DNA of 28,657 bases. Source: a virus. Below the pieces are notes generated by a model. It worked only from the letters and a program-made list of their open reading frames with translations, was not told where the DNA came from and searched no databases. The translations under genes and the position numbers were made by a program. Positions within the stretch are counted from its first letter, which is position 1. Each line of letters opens with the position of its first letter. The stretch covers positions 1 through 28,657 of the IMG/VR virus record IMGVR_UViG_3300020405_000726. One strand, 5' to 3'. Below are positions 1-6,280 of the stretch, piece by piece.

Positions 1-218
1 TACATGAGTGAACCAGCGACGGGTTCACGGATGCCATCGATGTCCACAGGGGGAGCAGCGATGAAGGCGACGATGAAGCAGATAGTTGCTGCCAACAGAG
101 TTGGGATCATCAGCACGCCGAACCAACCGACATAGAGGCGGTTATTGGTAGAAGTTACCCACTCGCAGAAATTATCCCACGAAGAGAGTGATTGTTGTCT
201 TGAAAGAGTTGAAGTCAT
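1..218 (-). CDS. psbA: Photosystem II reaction centre protein D1 (5' part; gene runs off the window)
   Basis: Translating the minus strand from the ATG at 218 gives 72 residues of the D1 N-terminus. They include [20 protein letters not shown], the start of the first transmembrane helix, and [13 protein letters not shown], all near-invariant in cyanobacterial and cyanophage D1. D1 binds the PSII electron-transfer cofactors in the thylakoid membrane. Phage copies are known to replace photodamaged host D1 so that photosynthesis continues during infection. The reading frame is open to the window edge and the remaining ~80% of the protein lies outside. No Shine-Dalgarno sequence is visible before the ATG; the leader contains possible RNA structure (266-336) and a composite promoter (380-413). 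Identity is certain; completeness cannot be judged. Confidence 0.97.
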   Translation of the reverse strand, partial: MTSTLSRQQSLSSWDNFCEWVTSTNNRLYVGWFGVLMIPTLLAATICFIVAFIAAPPVDIDGIREPVAGSLM

Positions 219-265
219 TTGAAAAAGGGTTATGTATGAGTGCGGGGAACACTAGGTAAAATATT

Positions 266-336
266 CCAACTCTACCCTCCAGAGTTGGTATGAGAGACGT
301 AATTTAGGCACCCTATAGGTCTCGGTTTAAGGGGTG
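266..336 (-). other. Structured psbA 5' leader: hairpin plus possible H-type pseudoknot
   Basis: Seen in sequence: an exact 8-bp inverted repeat (266-273 with 281-288, 7-nt loop). Just upstream in the transcript are two interlocking 5-bp complementarities: 332-336 with 309-313 and 319-323 with 294-298. In transcript order they run S1-5', S2-5', S1-3', S2-3', which is the topology of an H-type pseudoknot. Conserved RNA motifs called PhotoRC-I and PhotoRC-II are known in psbA leaders of cyanobacteria and cyanophages. Assignment to either is inference and was not tested against their covariance models. Confidence 0.45.
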
Positions 337-375
337 TGTGCAACGGATTAAGAAATGTAAACACTTCTTGTCGTT

Positions 376-413
376 GATGTATTTATAGTACTACGGTTTC
401 CACGACTCGTCAA
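376..413 (-). promoter_or_regulatory. Composite psbA promoter: sigma70-like element merged with a T4-type late box
   Basis: On the minus strand TTGACG (413-408) is followed by a 17-nt spacer, then TACTAT (390-385), which runs into TATAAATA (387-380), an exact match to the T4 late-promoter consensus. The same arrangement recurs upstream of the gene starting at 10264. It could serve early transcription by host-type sigma factor and late transcription by a gp55-like factor. The late box is the stronger call. The distance to the psbA ATG is about 160 nt, leaving room for the structured leader. Confidence 0.6.
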
Positions 414-477
414 GCCCTGAAACGGTATACCATTGTACCAAGTTATATTTCAGTAATACGTTAAAAAAAATCTGTCT

Positions 478-488
478 CTAAATAAATA
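478..488 (+). promoter_or_regulatory. Late-type promoter for the 511-2461 operon
   Basis: CTAAATAAATA lies about 25-30 nt before the ATG at 511. It contains AATAAATA, one base off the T4 late consensus TATAAATA. No TTGACA/TATAAT pair is seen nearby, so late expression is the more likely mode. This fits exported or virion-associated products, but the match is short and AT-rich. Confidence 0.4.
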
Positions 489-510
489 CACACCCAACAA
501 GTGATTAGTA

Positions 511-1005
511 ATGAGAAGACTTCTTCCATTAATAATGATTTTGATGGCAGCACCTGCAGCAAATGCAGGAGGGCTGGTTCATAAAATGTCATCGAGTGTC
601 CAACTTACTGTAGATTCTGCGAGAACCACTGCAACTAGACTGGGTTCCCAATACAGTGTGTCTGGATCGAACGTAAATACTACGGACGGTAGCACAGCAG
701 GAACTGTTTCTGCTGGAACAATCACCAGTGGCATCTATGCTCCTGGTACGATTGCAGCAACCCAGGCAACTGCTGGAGAAGCATTCTCCTTCAGTTCTTC
801 TTACCTTCAAGGTGATGCCGTTCCAACTTCAGCTCCCACTGTGGGTCAGGTTGGCAACTTCTCCAGTCAGACCTCTTACACTGCTGGTGTAGCAGGAGAC
901 CTGGCAGGTACTATCGCAACTGACGGTGGTATTAGCATCACCGCTGGCGGAGCTGGTAGCACTGCTGTTGGACAATTCGTTTCTGAGATTACTGTAATAG
1001 ATTAA
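511..1005 (+). CDS. Exported Gly/Ser/Thr-rich protein, paralogue of the next gene
   Basis: 164 residues. The N-terminus is a clear signal peptide: MRR, then a hydrophobic core, then AANA before GGLV (cleavage near residue 19). The mature part is rich in Gly, Ser, Thr and Ala with short repeated hydrophobic/polar stretches, as in beta-structured fibre or surface proteins. It shares QYSVSGSNV, GEAFSFSSSY and an EITV-type ending with the following protein (QYSVSGTNV, GEAFQFTTTY, EVISV), so the two arose by duplication. The stop overlaps the next ATG (TAATG), indicating translational coupling. No Shine-Dalgarno is obvious before ATG 511. Function is not recognised; a virion or envelope-exported role is inference. 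Confidence 0.8.
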   Translation: MRRLLPLIMILMAAPAANAGGLVHKMSSSVQLTVDSARTTATRLGSQYSVSGSNVNTTDGSTAGTVSAGTITSGIYAPGTIAATQATAGEAFSFSSSYLQGDAVPTSAPTVGQVGNFSSQTSYTAGVAGDLAGTIATDGGISITAGGAGSTAVGQFVSEITVID

Positions 1006-1475
1006 TGAATAAAATACAAGAAGCAATCGGTCTCGGATTGGTTCTTGGTGTTATTCACGGACTGTTTCAATCAGCAGGGGCAGTCCCGGTGGTCCCGAAC
1101 TTCACACAGGGTTCGATGACCAGCCACACAGAAACGACATCGAAACAAACTGAGACGATTAACTCCATAGACTATGCAACAGGATGGCAATATTCAGTTT
1201 CGGGGACAAATGTATCCAACAACGGAGCATCACTACTTCCCCCAACAGTAACAAACTCGGTGAACGTGACTCCACTAGGAGGAATCGAAGGACAAGTAAC
1301 AAGTTCAGCAACTGGACTAAACTTCTCAAACTCCAACTTCACAATAACAAATCCAGGAGAAGCATTCCAATTCACGACGACCTATCAAGGTCCAGGAATG
1401 ACAAACCAAACTGTGATTCAAAGAACAACAGAAGTTATTTCAGTTACAGATACTACAAGTATCTTTACCCAGTAA
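1005..1475 (+). CDS. Exported Thr/Ser/Asn-rich protein, paralogue of the preceding gene
   Basis: 156 residues with a hydrophobic N-terminal segment (about residues 7-27) that fits a signal peptide. A Ser/Thr/Asn-rich, charge-poor beta-type sequence follows. Shared blocks with the upstream protein are QYSVSGTNV (about residues 62-70) and GEAFQFTTTY (about 118-127). It starts within the upstream stop (TAATG). The last residues, TTSIFTQ, extend past the position where the paralogue ends, and the following gene's signal peptide is encoded in the -1 frame across exactly this tail. Function unknown. Confidence 0.78.
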   Translation: MNKIQEAIGLGLVLGVIHGLFQSAGAVPVVPNFTQGSMTSHTETTSKQTETINSIDYATGWQYSVSGTNVSNNGASLLPPTVTNSVNVTPLGGIEGQVTSSATGLNFSNSNFTITNPGEAFQFTTTYQGPGMTNQTVIQRTTEVISVTDTTSIFTQ

Positions 1476-2461
1476 TTGCGTTACTGATATCCTCCCCCGT
1501 CAGTGCTGCTGATGTGGGAGGTGTTTCTGCGACTGCTAACCCAATCGCAAACAGTTCAGGCTCGGTGACCAACCAAGCTATTCAGGTTTTACAAGGTCCT
1601 TATATTACCAACACTTATGGTGGTGGAATCAGTTGTCAAGGTCCGACTGCAAACTTCACCCCATACATTACTCACGCCCGTAATGATAAGGATCCTTTTG
1701 AAACTTTTTACATGGAACCTCAATACGACAATAGAGATTTTGAGGGGAGACTGGTAGAAGTTCAAAAGAATGTCAAAAACTGGCCTTGGGAAGAGTGGTA
1801 TGACGATAGAACTTATACCAACTCTGACGGCGAAGTAGTCAGAGCATATGAAGATGGTCAGGATATGACTATCACTGTCATGGAGATGCAAGGAGATGGT
1901 GTGCCTGATAATCCAGGATCACAACTCTGGCAGAAACCAGTAAGAACTGGTATGACAAGAAACTACAGCACCAGTATTGGTCTCTCTGCAACACTGTCTC
2001 TACCTCTTGACGGTGGATTGCAGGAAAGATGTAAGCAAGCAGCAGAAACTCAAATCGCACTACAGGGTCAATTACTCGCTAATAAGAGATTAGATTTTGA
2101 GTTAGCTAGACTTAAGAATTGTGGTGAATTAATGAAAGCTGGAATAAATTTTCACCCAGCTAGTCCCTACCGAAAAATATGTGCTGATGTCGTTGTTAAC
2201 AATGTGAATACTATAATGCAACATCGTCACACAATTCCACCTATTTCTTCAACGGTCGAACCGATCTCAACTTCTTCACAGCCTGGTTCCTCTGCCTCTG
2301 CTCAGCAATCTTCTCAGAGACAGACTGCGGCGGGATCTTCTTACCCCGTAAGGTCGCAACCTTCTTCAGGACTTTCTTCACAGCAGGTTTCACCACTTTT
2401 AACAAAAGATCAGCAAGAGGTTTTGCAAGCAGTGCCGAAGTCGTTGCCACCACAGCGATAG
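1475..2461 (+). CDS. Exported protein of unknown function with no conventional start codon
   Basis: The frame is plainly coding downstream of ~1457. It reads a signal-peptide-like segment (KYLYPVIALLISSPVSAAD), a region with GGISCQGPT and YITHARND, then TLPLDGGLQERCKQAAETQ, a helical stretch and KNCGELMKAGINFHPASPY. No ATG, GTG or TTG lies in frame near the signal peptide. The nearest upstream ATG (1184) would read 97 residues of out-of-frame sequence from the preceding gene. I give ATT 1475 as a placeholder because it overlaps the upstream stop (TAATT), like the TAATG at 1005. A -1 frameshift or a sequence error is equally possible. The last ~73 residues (Ser/Gln/Pro-rich) overlap the convergent gene at 2241. 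Confidence 0.6.
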   Translation: MALLISSPVSAADVGGVSATANPIANSSGSVTNQAIQVLQGPYITNTYGGGISCQGPTANFTPYITHARNDKDPFETFYMEPQYDNRDFEGRLVEVQKNVKNWPWEEWYDDRTYTNSDGEVVRAYEDGQDMTITVMEMQGDGVPDNPGSQLWQKPVRTGMTRNYSTSIGLSATLSLPLDGGLQERCKQAAETQIALQGQLLANKRLDFELARLKNCGELMKAGINFHPASPYRKICADVVVNNVNTIMQHRHTIPPISSTVEPISTSSQPGSSASAQQSSQRQTAAGSSYPVRSQPSSGLSSQQVSPLLTKDQQEVLQAVPKSLPPQR

Positions 2462-3041
2462 ATGCTGTAGCAGTTACAGCTCCAGCATTAGGAATATTAG
2501 AAACAATCTGATCAGTAATCTGTAATTGTTCAGTAACCTCTATACACTCTTTTCCAACTAACTCATAACCAGTAATCTTTTTATTACCCTCTAGGATTTT
2601 TCCTATAGGGTTTTTTAATTCTTGTGCTCTGGTAGGGCACATAGGGACTGGCTCTACCTGTTGTGTCTTAGGGACTAAGGGAGTTTTTGTCTCCGGTGGT
2701 TCTGGTTTTTCTGGTGGTTTATATGCAGGTGGTTCTGGAGGTTCCTGTTCTAATACAATCTTATTTCTATCATAATCAATTGCAGTGTAATAAGGTGTGC
2801 CTGCATCACACAAGGTCATTATACCTTTATCATCCTCATTCTTCAAATTAACATTTTCATTATTGTCTTTGTGTGCCTCAACACATCCAGGAATATTTAC
2901 GATAGGAGTTCCTATCATCATGGTGACTGGAGGTGCAGCAGGAATTGCCTGTGGTGGGTCTGATGACATCCACTCTGGAACGTCATAGATTACAACGTCA
3001 CCTATTCTAATATTATTAAATCGTATTTCAGGAATTGGCAT
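2241..3041 (-). CDS. Hypothetical protein with Pro/Glu-rich middle, hydrophobic segment and basic C-terminus
   Basis: 266 residues, no family recognised. The first ~100 residues are mixed and contain a Cys pair. Residues ~105-130 are a Pro/Glu/Lys-rich linker (PPEPPAYKPPEKPEPPE). A hydrophobic Ala/Val-rich stretch at about 190-215 could cross or lie in a membrane. The last ~50 residues are very Lys/Arg-rich and may bind nucleic acid or phospholipid. It starts at 3041, sharing one base with the nuclease gene's last codon, so it is coupled to it. Its 3' 221 nt are antisense to the + strand gene ending at 2461. The Lys-rich tail reads as a genuine coding sequence, so both may be real. Confidence 0.65.
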   Translation of the reverse strand: MPIPEIRFNNIRIGDVVIYDVPEWMSSDPPQAIPAAPPVTMMIGTPIVNIPGCVEAHKDNNENVNLKNEDDKGIMTLCDAGTPYYTAIDYDRNKIVLEQEPPEPPAYKPPEKPEPPETKTPLVPKTQQVEPVPMCPTRAQELKNPIGKILEGNKKITGYELVGKECIEVTEQLQITDQIVSNIPNAGAVTATASIAVVATTSALLAKPLADLLLKVVKPAVKKVLKKVATLRGKKIPPQSVSEKIAEQRQRNQAVKKLRSVRPLKK

Positions 3042-3502
3042 TACTCAACCAGAGTTCCATGTGCTCTCCTGATTTCTCTCAAATCCTCAAAATTCTTTTG
3101 TTTAGTGCCACCATCATATGCCCATGCATATCCTTCCTCAATCATTGCTTCGTTGAGTGACATATCTCCGTCCCCAAGGTATAACCAACCAAGAAGACGA
3201 CCATACTTGCCGACACCGCCAACGAGTTCAGTACGGATAACAAGATCATCATCACCAGCCAACGCTCCTTCCAGTTTTTCTTTGAGCCAGTTTGTTGCGT
3301 CGATTCCAAGGGCTTTTTCCTCTAGGTCTCTTGTGCGTTTTTCGGGTGTATCTACACCAGCAACTCTTACTCTTTCTTTCTTAAAAAGATCAAAACCCAA
3401 ATCGATAGTTACATCAATCGTGTCACCATCAAGAACTCTGTTAATCTCAACTACTCGGAAGTTGTAACACGACTTCCTGTTTGGCGGAACCATTGCTCCC
3501 AT
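3041..3502 (-). CDS. Staphylococcal-nuclease-like (thermonuclease) protein
   Basis: 153 residues with a complete SNase fold signature: VLDGDT at about 24-28 (Ca-binding Asp), RVAGVDTPE at about 46-54 and GKYGRLLGWLY at about 99-109. Arg46, Glu54 and Arg102 correspond to the catalytic Arg35/Glu43/Arg87 of the S. aureus enzyme, so it should be active. The family cleaves DNA and RNA in a Ca-dependent manner. No clear signal peptide is present; start at residue 1 or Met4. It overlaps the upstream membrane-protein gene by 56 nt. Host DNA breakdown for nucleotide recycling is the plausible phage role, by inference. Confidence 0.9.
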   Translation of the reverse strand: MGAMVPPNRKSCYNFRVVEINRVLDGDTIDVTIDLGFDLFKKERVRVAGVDTPEKRTRDLEEKALGIDATNWLKEKLEGALAGDDDLVIRTELVGGVGKYGRLLGWLYLGDGDMSLNEAMIEEGYAWAYDGGTKQKNFEDLREIRRAHGTLVE

Positions 3503-3713
3503 GATCGATCTCCTTTGCGTCTACTGCTGTTGCAATTCCGATTAATGTAATGGCAGCAGTTATGACGGCACCGGCACCCCATACCCACTTCTCAAGTTTA
3601 CGAACACGATCACGAAGTTCCTCCGCCATCTTCTCAGCATCTTCAATCCTGTGTGTCAGCAGTGCTATCAGTTGATCCTGATCTGCGTCCTTCTGGTTGA
3701 TTTGATCCGCCAT
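3447..3713 (-). CDS. Small coiled-coil membrane protein, XhlA/holin-like
   Basis: 88 residues. Residues 1-44 are charged with heptad-like spacing (LIALLTHRIEDAEKMAEELR...), predicting a coiled coil. A membrane helix follows at about 46-66 (WVWGAGAVITAAITLIGIA), then a polar tail. Coiled coil followed by a single helix is the layout of XhlA-type hemolysin/holin accessory proteins. The resemblance is architectural and no homology was tested. It overlaps the nuclease gene downstream and the next small membrane gene upstream (71 nt), which suggests an overlapping set of small membrane proteins. Confidence 0.65.
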   Translation of the reverse strand: MADQINQKDADQDQLIALLTHRIEDAEKMAEELRDRVRKLEKWVWGAGAVITAAITLIGIATAVDAKEIDHGSNGSAKQEVVLQLPSS

Positions 3714-3849
3714 CGTTCAATTCATCAAAAGCCATACGCATTATATAGACGATATAATATGTTACACCAGCAAGAAGTATTATCAAACACCAGACAACAC
3801 TCCAAGTTACATCATTTACATCTTCAAGGGGTCTAAGAATTAATTCCAT
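3643..3849 (-). CDS. Small single-helix membrane protein
   Basis: 68 residues: a short N-terminus, one strong transmembrane helix (about residues 15-38, WSVVWCLIILLAGVTYYIVYI), then an acidic Ser/Asp/Gly-rich tail. It overlaps its downstream neighbour by 71 nt and its upstream neighbour by 17 nt. Tail codons in the overlap encode low-complexity residues, as expected where two frames share DNA. Function unknown; possibly part of a holin/spanin-like set. Confidence 0.55.
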   Translation of the reverse strand: MELILRPLEDVNDVTWSVVWCLIILLAGVTYYIVYIMRMAFDELNDGGSNQPEGRRSGSTDSTADTQD

Positions 3850-4105
3850 TTTTTGATTTAATCAAATCTAATCTTGCTCTCACATGATCTTCAGGTTCTC
3901 TCTGCCAGATACCATAACTCATATTCATAAGTGTCCATACAGTCTTCCACCCATGATACTTTTTCATATGTTGAAATCGTTCAAAAGCATCTTCAAATAA
4001 AAGATTAGCATCAGAAACAGTCATCCAGGGATGAGTGAATGTCAAGTTGATGGCATCACTTTCAAAATTAATACAGTCATAATACCACTTGTCTTTTTCA
4101 GACAT
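3833..4105 (-). CDS. Hypothetical soluble protein, Trp/aromatic-rich
   Basis: About 90 residues starting MSEKDKWYYD. I chose ATG 4105 because it overlaps the stop of the upstream gene as TAATG; the longer reading would need a TTG. The sequence is rich in Trp, Tyr, Phe and Met (FERFQHMKKYHGWKTVW, MSYGIWQREPEDHVRARLDL) and probably helical. No signal peptide, membrane segment or known motif is seen. Confidence 0.7.
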   Translation of the reverse strand: MSEKDKWYYDCINFESDAINLTFTHPWMTVSDANLLFEDAFERFQHMKKYHGWKTVWTLMNMSYGIWQREPEDHVRARLDLIKSKNGINS

Positions 4106-4686
4106 TAGCAATCACTGATTACAGAGTTTACCAAAGAGCCTGCTGAAGATCCAATGTTCTGTCCTAAGAGACTCGCCCAACCAGCAGCAAGCCATCCAAC
4201 ATATGGAATACTCATTGCTGCAGGGACACCAACACCAGCAGCAATAGCACTACCTGCCATCGCACCTTGTGACCTTGCTCCAGCGTCCGCCACTAAACAC
4301 TCTTCTTCTTTTGCAGTCAACTTTCCCTCGCCGTCACCTCCAACACCTCCAATATTTCTAGTGCCCTCTGCAGTATATTGATCACGTCTCCATTCTCTTC
4401 TGACCTCAGTGCCACCACGACCAAAAAATCCTGTTTTTTCTTTATCAAGACTCAAAGATCTCTGTGATTCTAGGATAGCGGGATCGTTTGCTTTATATTC
4501 AATTGTATATCCGTCCTTACCCGCCTCTATTTTATAAGAGGAATATGGAGTGCCTCGTGGAATGTTAACAGTCGGGACCTGAATCCTATCAGGTTCTCTA
4601 TTAACCAAATGTCCCAGCACACCGATGTGTGCGATTGCTATGACACTACCAATGCTGATAGCAGTCCACTTGAGGTAAGGTTTCAT
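4105..4686 (-). CDS. Membrane-anchored hypothetical protein with Gly/Ala-rich C-terminal hydrophobic region
   Basis: 193 residues. Residues ~7-28 are an N-terminal membrane helix or uncleaved signal. A polar, partly charged middle follows (YSSYKIEAGKDGYTIEYKAN; KTGFFGRGGTEVRREWRRDQ). The C-terminus from about residue 135 is Gly/Ala/Ser-rich and hydrophobic, like glycine-zipper segments that insert in or perturb membranes, and ends in Cys. The gene starts 2 nt after the upstream stop. No enzyme motif is seen; a membrane or lysis-related role is inference. Confidence 0.7.
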   Translation of the reverse strand: MKPYLKWTAISIGSVIAIAHIGVLGHLVNREPDRIQVPTVNIPRGTPYSSYKIEAGKDGYTIEYKANDPAILESQRSLSLDKEKTGFFGRGGTEVRREWRRDQYTAEGTRNIGGVGGDGEGKLTAKEEECLVADAGARSQGAMAGSAIAAGVGVPAAMSIPYVGWLAAGWASLLGQNIGSSAGSLVNSVISDC

Positions 4687-4688
4687 GG

Positions 4689-5111
4689 TTACATCTTGTA
4701 CGTGTCTTCGGTTTTAGTCGCAATTTGAACAGGTGCTTGCTCGATTCTGATTGTTTGAGTCGGAGCAGTTTGTGCTGCCTTATCAATCAATCTCTCCATC
4801 TGTTCTTTAGTGATACCACCTCCACCACCAGCCTTATCACCATTTTTCTTTGCCGTCTGGACGCCGAACGTCGCTAAAACGCCTGTAAAGACGCTGGCTA
4901 TGAATGTTGGATCTAGCTTCTGTTCTGGAATACCCAGAGCAGGTGGTAATTTGATGTATGCAAGAGTCAAAATACCACCAGACCAGATCAAAATTCCTAA
5001 TCGAACAAAAGTAGAAAGAATAGCAATTTGTTCCTCAGAGTCATCAATTCTATCTTTGAGTTTTCCAAAAGGACCTTTCTTAGTATCTTCCTTCTTTAGT
5101 TCTTCAGACAT
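4689..5111 (-). CDS. Two-helix membrane protein of unknown function
   Basis: 140 residues. A charged N-terminal segment (MSEELKKEDTKKGPFGKLKD) is followed by two predicted membrane helices (about 31-56 and 68-87), a Lys/Gly linker with five consecutive Gly, and an amphipathic C-terminal tail. Size and topology resemble class II holins, but nothing specific identifies it as one. It lies 21 nt after the exported HExxH gene. Confidence 0.7.
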   Translation of the reverse strand: MSEELKKEDTKKGPFGKLKDRIDDSEEQIAILSTFVRLGILIWSGGILTLAYIKLPPALGIPEQKLDPTFIASVFTGVLATFGVQTAKKNGDKAGGGGGITKEQMERLIDKAAQTAPTQTIRIEQAPVQIATKTEDTYKM

Positions 5112-5132
5112 TCGTTACCGGCAAGGGCAACT

Positions 5133-5813
5133 CTATTTAGAAAGGAATCCGTTTTCAACCAACCATTCACGGGTCATGGGTGTGGGTTCATAGTCAGTCC
5201 ACATAGTCCCAGCAGCACAAGACTCAAGTGCTGCTGCAGTCATACCCTTGGTGTGACCTGCCCAGTATGCTTCTTTTTCCCAGGGAATTGCATGTGGTTG
5301 AGACTGATAAGCACTATTTGCGATTGCCTGATACATACCAGGAACATCCTCTTGATCGTGGATAATAGCAATAAAGTTGTTCTCGATAGTTCCTGCCATG
5401 CAATCCTGAGCAGCGTGCCATCCCTCATGACGCATTACTGACATCATAGTGCCAGGGCGATGCATGTGGGCAACATTCAGAAAGAAATTGTTGCCTACAG
5501 TATGATAGACACCACGATGACCAATTGGGAAATATCGCATGTCTGCTAGAAAAACCTTAGCTCCGACCTTATTAAGTGATCGGACGAGAGAGTTAAACTC
5601 ATCAGCAACAATACCATAATCAATATCAGCCAATTCCTCATGTTTGTTGAGATCAGAAACTGTTTTGAGTTCTTGAACATGATCAGTGCATTCTAGAAGC
5701 AACATACACCCCTGAGCATGTGGGGTGAAGAACTCATCATCTTTGATTGGATCAGCAAGTACAGGAGCAGACATAGCAGCTGCTGCCAGCAAACTCATAA
5801 TAATTTTTTTCAT
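5133..5813 (-). CDS. Exported HExxH-motif protein, putative zinc metallopeptidase
   Basis: 226 residues from ATG 5813. This start gives a textbook signal peptide (MKK, hydrophobic core, APVLA before DP, cleavage near 20) and sits 1 nt from the upstream stop; a longer in-frame reading lacks a proper signal. HEGWH at residues 129-133 is a HExxH zinc site within MRHEGWHAAQD. WEKEAYWAGH at about 178-187 supplies a plausible downstream Glu ligand. The core around it (FFLNVAHMHRPGTMMSVMRHE) is consistent with the edge-strand/helix of gluzincin peptidases. Activity in the periplasm or on the cell envelope is inferred. I cannot name the family. Confidence 0.75.
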   Translation of the reverse strand: MKKIIMSLLAAAAMSAPVLADPIKDDEFFTPHAQGCMLLLECTDHVQELKTVSDLNKHEELADIDYGIVADEFNSLVRSLNKVGAKVFLADMRYFPIGHRGVYHTVGNNFFLNVAHMHRPGTMMSVMRHEGWHAAQDCMAGTIENNFIAIIHDQEDVPGMYQAIANSAYQSQPHAIPWEKEAYWAGHTKGMTAAALESCAAGTMWTDYEPTPMTREWLVENGFLSK

Positions 5814-5814
5814 A

Positions 5815-6075
5815 TCAGAAAGGTAGAGAAGGACCAGTTGTGGAAGGAAGAGGGAGGGGAAGAGCACCGCCGGTGGCACTAGGAAGTTCCGGCAAAGCAG
5901 AATCTAACATACCAGGAATTGCTCCTGTGATTGCCTCTGTAGCATGTTTGGTGACTTGTTCCTTTACACCTTCGATAATTGCATCTTTTTGTGTATAGAC
6001 ATAGACACCACCACCGACGATGCCTGCGACACCAGCGAATGATAGTAATGCTAACACGTTAATTAGTTTTTGCAT
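5815..6075 (-). CDS. Small membrane protein with Pro/Ser-rich C-terminus
   Basis: 86 residues. A hydrophobic N-terminal segment at about 5-27 (VLALLSFAGVAGIVGGGVYV) acts as signal or anchor. An amphipathic helix (KDAIIEGVKEQVTKHATEAI) follows, then a Pro/Leu/Ser-rich tail with repeated LPLPLPSTTGPSLP. No function recognised. Its start overlaps the preceding gene by 17 nt, and the HExxH gene begins right after its stop. Confidence 0.7.
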   Translation of the reverse strand: MQKLINVLALLSFAGVAGIVGGGVYVYTQKDAIIEGVKEQVTKHATEAITGAIPGMLDSALPELPSATGGALPLPLPSTTGPSLPF

Positions 6076-6280
6076 AATAAGCCTCGTAGTACTTTACAAT
6101 CCCTGCAGTGTGCATATTGCCCTGAGATACCCAGTCTTGAGCACACTCATAGATTGATTGACTAGAGTATTTAGGACGTGCTCCTTCCATCTGACCACCA
6201 AACTTTGAAAGCAAGACCTTAAGTGCTTGCTCTCTTACTTTCATTTTATAATCACTATAACGCCAATCATCGATGGACAT
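6059..6280 (-). CDS. Small hypothetical protein
   Basis: 73 residues from MSIDDWRYSDYKMKVREQAL. I chose ATG 6280, overlapping the upstream gene's last codons; the longer reading from 6364 only repeats out-of-frame sequence of that gene. Soluble, mixed alpha-helical, with KVLLSKFGGQMEGARPKYSS and a Tyr-rich end (VKYYEAYYAKTN). No known motif. Confidence 0.72.
   Translation of the reverse strand: MSIDDWRYSDYKMKVREQALKVLLSKFGGQMEGARPKYSSQSIYECAQDWVSQGNMHTAGIVKYYEAYYAKTN

Noticed and set aside
1184-1474. Extension of the third + strand gene upstream to ATG 1184
   Set aside because: This stretch is the out-of-frame reading of the 1005-1475 gene; its composition (Arg/Asn/Lys-rich, no signal peptide) is that of a shadow.
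3105-3467. A 120-residue + strand open frame, Ser/Pro-rich
   Set aside because: Fully antisense to the nuclease gene, whose catalytic residues are intact; composition is a reflection of that gene.
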